Origin: Conidiobolus incongruus B7586
Lineage: Eukaryota; Entomophthoromycota; Entomophthoromycetes; Entomophthorales; Conidiobolaceae
Assembly: GCA_000697335.1 (NCBI GenBank)
Contig: JNEM01008169.1
Span: forward strand, 1-18,079
Direction: 5' to 3'
DNA length: 18,079 bases
Below the pieces are notes generated by a model. That model was given only the letters and a program-made list of their open reading frames with translations. It ran no database searches and was not told where the DNA came from. Below, in pieces: positions 8,692 to 18,079 of the stretch (positions are counted from its first letter, which is position 1; every line of letters begins with the position of its first letter). The position numbers were made by a program, and so were the translations under genes.

Positions 8692-10744
8692 ATGAGTTCT
8701 AGATCGGGTAAAGTTACGCGAGAAATATTAATTCATACATCAAACTCGGTTACAAAGAACAAGACCCCTGAAGGTCACGTTATAAGAAACTGGAAGATTT
8801 ATATTGAACCAGCTCCCAAAACTACTTCTAGCGGCGAAGTGAAAAAATTAACTTTAAATTACATTGAGAGTGTGACATATAAACTCCATGAAAGTTTTCC
8901 CAATTCTGTCAGAGGTAATTTGATTCGATATATAATTCACTGAGCCTGGACATTGAGCCGTTGTTAGAGTTTACCGAACCACCTTTTGAACTGAGGGAAC
9001 GTGGATGGGGCGAGTTTGATCTCTTTATCACTTTCAATTTCATCAATAACCTCCATCCACCAATTAAGATTATGCATTTTTTGTCATTTACGCCTGCTCC
9101 GGATGTGAAGTTGTATAAACTGGTAAATAAATATATTTTAAATATGCGATTATTGAAACTGATTCAATTGATTAGGAGTTTAATAATCCAAAGCCTGAAT
9201 TAAAAAAATTGCTGTTTCAGGTGCACCAACCCTCAACACCAAGTCATCATCCCTCCGATATGGAAACAATGGGTGGATCAAGGAATGTAGCGTCGAAATC
9301 GGTACCAACTACTGTTAGACGGAATAAACCCCCACCAATATCCAGAAAAGATCATTCACCATCTCCATCGCCAGTACCCAAAGCCACCCTTGCAGAAGAA
9401 CGTGCTGTAAGACAGAAATCTAAACCACGTCAAACCAATATTTCGGATTCAGATACTTCTGACGACGAAATCCAGAATCCTAAGGTAATTTTAAATGTAT
9501 TACTGATTTGCCAGAATATTGGCTCATATTATGCATTTCATCCTGTAGTTCAGCAGAAGACTTCTTAGTGAGTTGATTCCACAGCTTCGTGGACCTCACG
9601 TACTAGAAGCGATCGATATCATTAAGAAAGGTTCTAGCTCTTTACCATCACCATCCAGTAAGATTATATTCAGATTTATTAAACATCCAAATTCATATTA
9701 CATGTAGGAAATCATCTCCAGTTCGACCTATATCAAATCCCAATGCCCACCCTTTTAGAACTGTGGGATCATTGTCATAATTCATTAAAATTCTATAAAG
9801 ATTTGGACCAGTTTGAATGTGAACAAAAGATCGAAATTGGAAGTAAAAAGGGATGGGATCTTTATGTAGCTAAGCAGCGCAGAGCATTGGCTGCCGAAGC
9901 CTCGGATACATCATCATCGGATGAGGAAATTCCCATAAACAAACGGCCCAAGAATCGAGATGAGCGCAAACTTAATCAGTCGCCTATTCCTGAAACCAAA
10001 GCTAAGAGAGGCACTACAAATGCTTCATCCGAAGAGAGAGAATCGTTTGATAGGAGTGGTAAATCGTTGCCACCTAAGAATGAATCCAGCAATAGGGATT
10101 CAAGTCGTCGCGCCAGATCAAAGGAAAGGTCAGTATCTCGAAATCGTCATCAAGCCTCTCCAATCCACGCGACCGAAAGCCAAGGATCATATAGCAAACG
10201 ATCATCTGTGAATCATTCGCCAGTGAGATCTACCACAATAGATAGAATGAGAGAGACCAATGGGGTCAATCACAGTCGTCACCAATCACCCGAGCGCTAT
10301 CACGGCGGTACGAGCAATAGCAGCCGTAACAGATCTCCAGACAGAGAATATCGTCGCGATAGGGAGAGGGATAGGAGTCGGGCTAGAGAACGCAGTGGTA
10401 CCACAACTCGGGATCGAAGTCGCGAACGAGATAGAAGCAAAGATCGATATGACAGATATGGTAGGTCGGACACTATCAGAGATCGCGATCGCGATCGGGA
10501 AAGAGGCAGAGAGAGAGAAAGGGAGCGAGAAAGAGAGAGAGAAAGGGAGAGGGATCGAGAAAGAGATAGAGAAAGAGATAGAGACAGAGATAGACCCAGT
10601 ACATATGGAGGTAATAAGGATAGCGAAAGTCGAAAAGATAAAAGGGGAAGTTACAAGCCTAGTGATTACTATGATGGTCCTGCCAGTAGACGCAATTCAG
10701 AGTATAGAGGCGGTGGAAACAATAGCAATAGTCGATACCGCTAA
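8692..10744 (+). CDS. YEATS-domain protein (AF9/ENL/Taf14 type) with ANC1-homology domain and RD/RE/RS tail
   Basis: A nuclear acyl-lysine reader of the AF9/Taf14 class, by homology acting in transcription elongation or general transcription complexes. Exons are 8692-8914, 8968-9122, 9176-9484, 9549-9657 and 9708-10744 (introns 53, 53, 64 and 50 nt), giving 610 aa. The YEATS domain (about 1-142) shows VTYKLHESFP, PPFELRERGWGEF and LEFNNP; His66, Ser68, Phe69 and Trp88 match the histone-acyl pocket residues. Residues 143-229 form a Ser/Pro-rich linker ending in the acidic SDSDTSDDE. The ANC1-homology domain (about 230-294) shows LLSELIPQL, a helix VLEAIDIIKK and QFDLYQIP..LLELWDHC. Residues 300-610 are a disordered basic tail, with dense RD/RE/RS dipeptides at about 480-562. 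In AF9/ENL the corresponding domain ends the protein; here 316 residues follow in the same exon. Exons 2-5 are fixed by conserved sequence across each junction. I do not assign a specific orthologue. Confidence 0.92.
10349..10594 (+). repeat. Coding RD/RE/RS dipeptide repeat, partly homopurine
   Basis: Codons for Arg alternate with Asp, Glu or Ser over about 82 residues of the YEATS protein. From about 10497 to 10594 the coding strand is almost entirely purine (AGA, GAG, GAA, AGG, GAT), with an uninterrupted purine run at 10527-10554. The +1 frame of the same DNA reads mainly Glu-Lys-Ile repeats and is taken as a shadow of the real frame. Confidence 0.85.
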
Positions 10745-11214
10745 TACTAGTTATGATATTTGCGTCATTAAATGAAAAGGTTGATTTAATATTGGCTGAT
10801 TTAAGCTAATTATATATTTTTTAAGACGACAATTTCAGTTAAGAGAATAGTATAATACAACGATACTACATGATACTAACGATAGTATATTTTTTTAAAT
10901 ACCAACTCATTCAAGATTTTTAAAATATTATATTTCTTATTCTTAAGTGTATATTAAAAATCCATTTATAAACTTTTTTCTTAAAAATTTTAAATTTACT
11001 GTAATAAAATTGTGAATTTAAATTATTGTTATTCTTAAATTTTGTATTAAGGTGTACTTTAAGATATTTATCAAGAAGTATAAAATGAATATTAATAGTA
11101 AATACCAACATGAAAAAATGATAAGAATATTCAATGACAAAACATATGTATTAATAAAAGGTACACAATTAACAATCCGCGACAGTAGAATATTCAACCA
11201 ACTCTGATTCAGAT
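10745..11214. other. Convergent 3' intergenic region
   Basis: Lies between the stop codons of the YEATS gene (plus) and the calcineurin B gene (minus). It should hold both 3' UTRs and terminators. AT-rich and without an open frame of note; an apparent minus-strand frame at 10920-11111 is low-complexity Lys/Asn/Ile/Phe and is not taken as a gene. Confidence 0.7.
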
Positions 11215-11838
11215 TTAAAACTGAGACAAAGTCAATTGTTTAGCAACATCCGTAGATTCGACAAATTTTACAAATTCTTCAAAAGAAATTTTACCATCAC
11301 CATCATTATCAGCTTCCATAATAGTTTTATCTACAATTTGTTGTAAGCTAATATCGTTCAAATTGTTACCAACCATCATTTTTAAGACTAGATACAATTC
11401 CCCATTTGAAATAAATCCATCACGGTCAATGTCATAAATTTTGAAAGCAACTAAATAACAGTATTAGTACATATTAACTAACAAAACAATTAAAAATTAC
11501 ATCTCAATTTCTCTTCAGGTCTTCCCTTATCGCTAAAAGTTGATAAAGTATTAATAAATTCCTGAAAGTTAATATCACCACCTCCATCTTCGTCAAATAC
11601 GGCTAACAATCGGTGAGCTAAAGGGTTATTGGAAATTTGGGGAATTGATAAGAATTCTTCCTTGTCAATACCACCACTTCCATCTTTGTCTAGCTTGTTA
11701 AATCGAGCGTAAAGTCGGGTGATTTCTTCGGCACTGACTATTTTTAGAGGTTAGTGATTGGAAACTGGAGTATTAAAGGAGCTTACAGTGGGACGACGAT
11801 ACCATATCGTCGAGAGTTATTGAGTGAGTATTTCCCAT
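11215..11838 (-). CDS. CNB1: Calcineurin regulatory subunit B
   Basis: The Ca2+-binding regulatory subunit of the protein phosphatase calcineurin, which acts with the catalytic A subunit and calmodulin in cytosolic Ca2+ signalling. Exons on the minus strand are 11838-11787, 11737-11501 and 11450-11215; introns are 49 and 50 nt, with branch-like CACTAAC in the first and TACTAAT in the second. The product is 174 aa, the normal family length. Four canonical EF-hand loops are at residues 34-45, 66-77, 103-114 and 144-155, each with Asp at position 1 and Glu at 12. [20 protein letters not shown] and LKMMVGNNL are diagnostic. The start at 11838 was chosen because it gives MGNTHS, the N-myristoylation signal typical of the family; an internal Met12 in the same exon would lose it. 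Complete and undamaged. Confidence 0.96.
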
Positions 11839-12736
11839 ATTTAATATATATATATTTATTCAGAATTTAATAGATTTAAAAGAATAACAGTTTTGAATAA
11901 TTTAATTCTTGTTATGAATTAGATTTTATTCTGACGTAAAATTGATTCTTAATTTGGAAAATTTTTTTGGTATGTAGTTTTATTTCGAACTTTTACATAT
12001 AATCGACTCTATTATGAATAAATTAGTCGTAATATATCATATATTGCATTTTAATAAAATGTTTAGATATATTATATATTTTTGTAATTTCTAATATTTA
12101 TATTCAAGTTTTTTGCGATTATCCAATGATTGCATCATATTTTAGATTATTGATCAATCAATCATTTTTGTTAATAATTTCCTGAAAATGGTTTAAATTC
12201 CAAATCAATATTTATAAAACGTTCAAAATGTTATATCAATTTTGAAAATTCAATTATACAATTTTCCAGTAGAGCATAAACATTTTTCATATTAGCATTA
12301 TTAAATTATATATTAGTTCTGCTATTATTAATTTAAGAAGTTGTGAAAAATACTCATGTTATACAGGGAAAAATTAAAATTATTTTAATTGAGGAAAATT
12401 CATAATATATAGATTTATTTCAAAGTTAAATATAATAAATATATTTCAAAAAGTGTTTCAACATTTAAGAACTTAATGATATATTTATTAGTTTTTTTTG
12501 AAATTTTACATTTATAAAGCTTATTCAAAAAGTTGATAATTTATATTTATAAATTTTTATAATAGTAATATTTATTAGGAATTTGTTATTGAAAAAATTA
12601 AATTGAATAATAAATAGTTGGAGGTATAATATAATAATCAAATAGATATATAATTGAAAAAAATGACAATATAATTAAGAAATTTTAATATATAGTAAAA
12701 AAATCTATAAATTTAAAAAAAACTGAAGAGAGAAAT
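11839..12736. other. AT-rich intergenic stretch, no gene seen
   Basis: Upstream of the calcineurin B start and downstream of the tRNA-Glu gene, so it must carry the calcineurin B promoter. A TA-rich run lies directly before the start codon near 11843-11858, too close to act as a conventional TATA box. No open frame, RNA gene or repeat family recognised. Confidence 0.65.
12715..12722 (-). terminator. Pol III terminator of tRNA-Glu
   Basis: Eight A on the plus strand give a T8 run on the transcribed strand, 15 nt beyond the tRNA 3' end: a strong RNA polymerase III stop. Confidence 0.75.
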
Positions 12737-12808
12737 CTCCGATACAGGGAATCGAACCCTGGCCGTCTCGGTGAAAGCGAGAAATCCTAACCACTGGACC
12801 ATATCGGA
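12737..12808 (-). tRNA. tRNA-Glu (anticodon UUC)
   Basis: The reverse complement folds as a complete 72-nt tRNA without intron. The acceptor TCCGATA/TATCGGA is perfect, the D arm is GTCC/GGAT, the anticodon stem TCTCG/CGAGA flanks the loop CTTTCAC, and the T arm is CAGGG/CCCTG around TTCGATT. The discriminator base is G, as in budding-yeast tRNA-Glu. A-box and B-box (GGTTCGATTCC) sequences are intact. All stems pair, so it should be functional. Confidence 0.96.
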
Positions 12809-13503
12809 TTAAATATTGATTCAAATTAATCTAAATATTTTATTCACACTTACAATTCTCACATTTTACATTTTATCTATTATTACTTTTACTTCGTAAA
12901 ATTTCTTTTTTGAAATTTTTTTACCCCCCTTTTTTTTCTAATTTTATAATTTTATAATTTTCTATTTTTATATAATTTCTCAATTATTAGAAATTTCACT
13001 TGAGTCTAATTTTATGAATATGTTCATTCTTTAAAGATTGAAAAACATTATGTTTCAATTATATATATAATTGATTAATCTGTTAATGTAAACGAGATTT
13101 GGTGTTTTAATGTTAAATTGATATTCTATTTCAAGTTTTATTGTATAATCAACAAATCAATAACCGGTTAAATTAGATGTGAATATGATTAGTAATTGTA
13201 TATCATTTTATTCAACAACGATTAAACAGTTATTTATGAATAAAATTCATTTATGATTCAAAATAAATCAATATTTATACAAAATAGTGATAGAATATCA
13301 TGTTAAAATATAATGTATATTAACTCAAAATAATAAAATGAATTTGATAATTTGCAATAAACTATTGATTTTATTGCAAACATTCTAGGGAGTGATCGAT
13401 CTAATTAAAAACAAATAACGTGAAGATAATTATTAAACTTATTATTCCATCATAAACAGTGTACAAAAGTGCTCGCAGATATCGGTCGTGAAACGCCTTA
13501 TAT
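12809..13503. other. AT-rich intergenic stretch, no gene seen
   Basis: Lies between the tRNA-Glu gene and the 3' end of the eIF6 gene (both minus strand). Contains short homopolymer runs (C6 then T8 near 12925-12938) and a less AT-rich 60 bases just after the eIF6 stop that are probably its 3' UTR. No gene seen. Confidence 0.65.
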
Positions 13504-14578
13504 TTAAGAGTAGGTATCGATTAAAGCGTCTCTCATTTCGTTGACCACGGCTCCGGCGTTGGCATCTTGAATATTGAAGATACTTTCAACTACTGAAAGT
13601 TCGGTAGCTGTGGTGTCCATACCAGCGAAGGCGCTCCAGTCGTTGACAACCATACCGGCACCGATAACGTCGGAACCGCGGTTGACGGTACCGGCGACCA
13701 AGGGCACTTGTAAAAGGGAGGAAAGTTCGTCCTGATCCTGTATACTGGTACGGGGATGTACTAAACCACCCTTATTGCTGATGGCACAGTAACTGCCGAC
13801 GAGGACGTTGTCGGCGATAGTTTGACGGAATACTTCGACTCCTAACACGTCGGAGATGATTTCTTCGGTTTCCTAATAATAGAGTTAATGAAAGTTGTAA
13901 TAGAAAAAAGAATAGTGAGTTTACCCTATCAATATCGGGGTGAACTAAAGCAACGTAATCGTTACAGGCGACGACATTACCAAGTGCCGATAAACGTTCT
14001 TCGACTCTTTGAATTTGAACTTTGTCAGGTAAGGAGTTACGAAGATGCTGAAGTTCCTAAATTAAAGTGAATATAAGTAAGAATATAAGTAGAATAATGT
14101 GAATTGAAGCTACTTGATCAGTAGTGGTGAAGGGGACTAGGAGGCCGTTTCTGTTACCGACAGTTAAACGACCGACGATACGAGTACCACCGATAGAAGT
14201 GTGAATAACAGGGATGGTATCGTTTAATTCGCTTTCGAAAACACTATTGTGACAGTATTAAATATTTATGAAGTGTATGGTAAATACATAGTATGGTACC
14301 TATAGAAGTTTTCAGACCCTCCAATAGCTACTAAACAGTAGGAGTTTGTAAGACGTGAGAAAACACCAATTTCGTTACTATTTTCGAATTGGGCACCTAA
14401 CAACCATTGTTTGTTAATAAAATCTTTCACTAATTCATATAATATAGCATATTATAAAATTTCAACTCAAAAATTGCAATTATTGAATAAGAATATTCAT
14501 ATAACAAGAAATTTAGAGTCAAATTAATTTGACAAAATTTAACTAAAAAAATCTTTTTTGAAACTTACGAACTGCCAT
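13504..14578 (-). CDS. TIF6: Eukaryotic translation initiation factor 6 (ribosome anti-association factor)
   Basis: Binds the 60S ribosomal subunit, supports its nucleolar and nuclear maturation, and blocks premature joining to 40S until released in the cytoplasm by the SBDS/EFL1 (Sdo1/Efl1) pair. Exons on the minus strand are 14578-14569, 14396-14300, 14243-14114, 14056-13925 and 13872-13504 (introns 172, 56, 57 and 52 nt). The product is 245 aa, exactly the family length. The start [17 protein letters not shown] matches the family N terminus and is only reached by splicing a 10-nt first exon. Conserved blocks include [65 protein letters not shown] and GAGMVVNDW. Ser174 and Ser175, the casein kinase 1 sites known in the family, are present. 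Nothing looks damaged. Confidence 0.97.
14397..14568 (-). other. Intron 1 of eIF6, unusually long for this window
   Basis: Donor GTAAGT, acceptor TTGTTAG, 172 nt, against 49-64 nt for every other intron here. It follows an exon of only 10 nt and contains the 16-bp perfect palindrome GTCAAATTAATTTGAC at 14518-14533. The last part before the acceptor stays open in the exon 2 frame, but the family match fixes the splice at 14397/14396. Confidence 0.9.
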
Positions 14579-15924
14579 TTTATAAAAATATTTAAATTAA
14601 AATTTATAATATTTTGGGCAAATTTTTTAGTTGATGACAAATATAATTCATCTATAATTATTTGGGGGATTTTTACTTTTATGGGATTCGTCCATTAAAT
14701 TATTGAATTAAGAAATTTGGGGGAAAATTGCAATGAATTCATAAGATGATAATTCCATATTTAGTGAAAATATTGTAAGATTTCTAATTGTAGATATTCA
14801 CGATTTTTGTTACTCTTTAAAGATTTTTCAGCTTTTAATATTATATCTATCGTTGTTTATTCCTTTATTAGCTTTATGGTTTAATTTTGGAAATTGAATG
14901 CTTTTTCAGTAGTTTTGCTGATAATTAATGATGTATTAGGTGGAAAATATTCGTCATCAGTTGAAGTTTTATCAAATAAAAAAATATTGAAAATTATAAA
15001 ATTTCAATATAAATTTTATTTTAATAAAAACTATCTTATGCTCTCCATTTTACCGTTTAACCTTCAAACTTAAAAATTTAATAAGCAATCAAAATTATCC
15101 ATATTACTCAATTTATATATTGCTGGATTTTAATGTTTTGCAATTTTTCATTGAATATAAGAAATATCCTAATTAATTGAAATGAATATCATTAGAAATA
15201 TTACAATTTTTAATTATTTTAAATGCAATAATAATTTAAGTTTCAATATTCAATAGGTTGAAAATCATTATCACAATAACCTTTAATTTTTGTGGTCAAT
15301 TTAAAAATTATAGTTGATAAAAATCTAAGAACAATTTTGAAAAATAAAATAATATTTAATTAGTTATCAATAAAAATGATTTTATTACCAATGTTTCTAT
15401 TTATCACATAATATTCACGATGAAACTTAATATATTTAATAAAAAGTCTTATTATATATTAATTATTTTTTTAAATATTTCAAAAATGGAACAACTTTTA
15501 ATTATATTTAGAATTATTTCTTAATTATGATTAAAAAATAATTTTAAAAGTATGTAAACCAATTTTTTATTTCCAATTTTAAAAATTATGATTTCATTGA
15601 TAAATATAGTATAGTTTTCTTAATTATTCTCTTTGGAATAATGTATAAATTACTTGATCTGTAACATATATAAAACTATTAAATATAATATCAAATTTGA
15701 GATCAAATTAATTACAACAGTACCAATTTAATGTAATATATGAATCTATAAAAGTAATTCAAGCTTATAATCATACAAATCGAGTAACTTTTGACCCAAT
15801 TAGCACAAATTTGGCATTTTCATTCCAATTCAAACCCATAATTAATTAACCTAATTCTAAAATTCATTAACAATGTTAAATATACCCCAAACAACAATAC
15901 TAAAACACTAATGAAAATAATACA
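14579..15924. other. Divergent promoter region between eIF6 and the Slh1-like helicase
   Basis: 1,346 bases between two outward-facing start codons, very AT-rich, with no gene recognised on either strand. The last 150 bases before the helicase start are less AT-rich and are probably its 5' UTR; a 5-codon upstream ORF begins at 15911 and ends at the TGA overlapping the helicase ATG region. No shared regulatory motif can be named with confidence. Confidence 0.65.
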
Positions 15925-18079
15925 ATGACAAACATAACACTTTCAAATATATTAAAAGCAAGTAAAAAAGATCAACAATTTTTAACTTCTACCGATTTGT
16001 ATAAGGAGTGGGAGTTGGAAAAATTGGAAAAGTTGAACAATTGGATTGAACAATTAGAGTAAATATAAATATATTATATCCTTTAAATATTTGAATATTA
16101 ATATTATTTGAATAGTGAATCGATTCAAAATACTTCCGAAGAACAATTTAATCCTAATAGTTTGAGTATTGCTTATCACTGTCCTTTCGACCCACCTCCT
16201 TTCCAATCCAGTGGGGAGGAGGAAGAATCGACGGAAAACGAATTAACTTACGACTCGCCAGTCGATACATTAAATTCAAACTTACCAACCACGCCTAACG
16301 ACCAAGAACCCTTGACTGGGAATATTGATTTGAGTTGGTTTTCAAAGTAATTAATTTATCACAATATGCAAGAAAATTACTAATATTGTTAAATTAAGCT
16401 TATGCGACAACTTGTCCTCCCAACTCAATATGGACTCAGGCCAACTATTCGGCAATATTGCCGACATTATCATAAGCCACACATCCGACGACGAAGCACA
16501 ATCCCGGTTGTTGGACTTGATGGGATACAACTTCATTGACGAATCCATACTTCTGATTCAGAATCGATCCAAACTAATTCACCAGCTGGAACCTGCTGCC
16601 CTCCCGGACGAAGATTTCAATGATTCCAGCGATACCATAATCACACCAGAATCCAAATCAATTAAACAGTTGTATCAAGAAATGGTCAAAAATCAACAGA
16701 GTAATGGTCCCGTTACCATTATGACGGAGGGAGACAAACTCTTTATGAAAAATTTCAAAAAAGAGATGAAAAAGAATAAGCAAAATAATTTGAGCGGTCA
16801 AGTGGATTTGGTTGAGGAGGAGGCCAAGTTATTGATGCAGAGTGGTTTCAAATTCAAGAACAACAGTCATTGGAAGAAACTCAAGCAGCAGTTGTCACAG
16901 AATGCAGCTAAGCCAATTCTGCCGAATTCTGGTAGATTTGACAATGAAGAGGAGGACTATCCCCATGTGTTTAAATCCCATGCCAATACTTCGAACTCGC
17001 TGTCCATGTTCGGCGCCAAGTTCCTATTACCTGCTGGAACTGTGAGGGAAGATGGCGAGTTCTACGAGGAAATCACTATTCCAATTCCAGAGAAGGCTCC
17101 ATTGAGAAATAATGAAAAGTTGATAGAAATTAAGGATTTAGACTCACTCTGCCAAGGCGTATTTCAATCATACAAAACTTTGAACAGAGTGCAGAGTATT
17201 GTGTATCCTATCGCTTACACTACTAATGAAAATATGCTCATGTGTGCCCCTACGGGTGCTGGTAAAACTGATGTGGCGCTTTTGACTATTCTTAGAACCC
17301 TTCATCAGTACTGTACCCCTACTCCAAGTCCTGACAATCGTTCAGAGCTCAGAATCGACAAAAGCGGATTCAAAATTGTATACGTTGCACCTATGAAAGC
17401 ACTCGCAGCTGAAGTTGTGACCAAGTACCAATCCCGATTAGGATGGTTAGGCATCCAAGTTCGAGAATTGACGGGTGATATGCAACTCACAAGAGCAGAA
17501 ATTGCCAAGACTCAAATTATAGTCACGACCCCCGAAAAGTGGGACGTTGTCACGCGTAAGGGCACTGGGGATACCGATCTCGTCACTAAGTTGAAGCTCT
17601 TGATCATTGACGAAGTGCACTTGCTACACGAAGATCGTGGTTCCGTTATCGAAAGTATCGTGGCGCGTACCTTAAGACAGGTGGAATCCACCCAGTCTAT
17701 GATCCGTATTGTCGGTTTGTCTGCTACTTTGCCCAATTATATCGACGTTGCCAACTTTTTGAAGGTCAATCCCTACCAAGGATTGTTCTACTTCGACGGT
17801 GGCTTCCGTCCTGTACCCTTGGAGCAGCACTTCTTAGGTGTTAGGGGTAAGCCCAACTCCAACGCATCCAAGCTGAATTTGGATCGTGCTTGCTATGACA
17901 AGTGTTCAGCGCTAATTGAGCAAAACCATCAAGTGATGGTATTCGTACATTCCAGGAAAGACACAGTCCGCTCTGCCAGATCTTTGATCGCTGCAGCTGC
18001 TGAAGACGGTGTTGGAGATATGTTCGCACCCAAAACCGATGAAGAAATTATTGCTCATGCTAAATTCGCTCTTGAAGTG
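15925..18079 (+). CDS. SLH1: Slh1/ASCC3-type Ski2-like RNA helicase, N-terminal part (runs off the window)
   Basis: The ATPase of the ribosome-quality-control trigger complex (ASC-1/RQT), which splits collided ribosomes in the cytoplasm. Exons are 15925-16058, 16116-16346 and 16399 to beyond 18079 (introns 57 and 52 nt), giving 682 codons up to the edge; the family has about 2,000 residues with two helicase cassettes, so roughly a third is seen. The first 360 residues form the divergent N-terminal region, including a Pro/Glu-rich acidic part encoded by exon 2. The first helicase cassette follows: Walker A APTGAGKT (405-412), KALAAEVV (motif Ia), [15 protein letters not shown] box (526-529), SATLPNY (563 on) and [15 protein letters not shown] (motif IV). 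[15 protein letters not shown] favours Slh1/ASCC3 over the spliceosomal paralogue Brr2. Start chosen as the first ATG whose short exon splices in frame; N-terminal exons are less certain than the helicase core. Confidence 0.9.

Noticed and set aside
10260-10775. 171-codon alternative frame over the repeat tail of the YEATS gene
   Set aside because: It starts inside the tail and consists of Glu/Lys/Ile repeats produced by the purine-rich repeat read in +1. The real frame is fixed by the conserved domain upstream in the same exon.
13888-14070. 60-codon plus-strand frame
   Set aside because: It is antisense to exon 4 and intron 4 of eIF6 and has no independent support.
16842-17045. 67-codon plus-strand frame within the helicase gene
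   Set aside because: It is an out-of-phase shadow of the helicase frame, which stays open from 16399 to the window end and carries all helicase motifs.
17305-18029. Minus-strand frames opposite the helicase core
   Set aside because: They lie antisense to conserved helicase motifs, are short, and have no recognisable family.

Overview
The window is nuclear DNA of a eukaryote, most likely a fungus with a very AT-rich genome. Five protein genes are interrupted by 13 inferred GT..AG introns, 12 of them 49-64 nt long. The encoded proteins look most like fungal orthologues: calcineurin B and eIF6 read almost through with yeast forms, and the helicase carries the Slh1-type '[10 protein letters not shown]' stretch. 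The lineage within fungi cannot be fixed from this window; an AT-rich early-diverging group is plausible but is inference. Stops are all TAA and CTG sits where Leu is expected, so the standard code fits. Coding DNA is far richer in GC than the surrounding DNA, which is mostly A/T.

Layout, left to right: an AT-rich stretch with a tRNA-Gly(GCC) gene on the minus strand (910-980); a 4 kb gene desert; a mitochondrial delta-1-pyrroline-5-carboxylate dehydrogenase (PUT2/ALDH4 type, plus strand, 5026-6788) whose short first exon encodes the targeting peptide; a 1.9 kb AT-rich gap with two TA microsatellites; a YEATS/AF9-type chromatin reader with a long RD/RE/RS tail (plus, 8692-10744); convergent to it, the calcineurin regulatory subunit B (minus, 11838-11215); tRNA-Glu(UUC) (minus, 12808-12737); eIF6/Tif6 (minus, 14578-13504); and, divergent from eIF6, the first 682 codons of an Slh1/ASCC3 Ski2-like RNA helicase (plus, 15925 to the window edge).

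The genes are housekeeping and do not form an operon or cluster: proline catabolism, transcription elongation/acetyl-lysine reading, Ca2+ signalling, 60S ribosome maturation and ribosome rescue. eIF6 and Slh1 share one divergent intergenic region and both act on ribosomes, but that pairing may be chance. No new multi-gene system, CRISPR array or intact mobile element was found. The points most worth checking are the hidden presequence exon of the dehydrogenase (with possible dual localisation), the unusual tail placed after the ANC1-homology domain in the YEATS protein, and the 10-nt first exon of eIF6.
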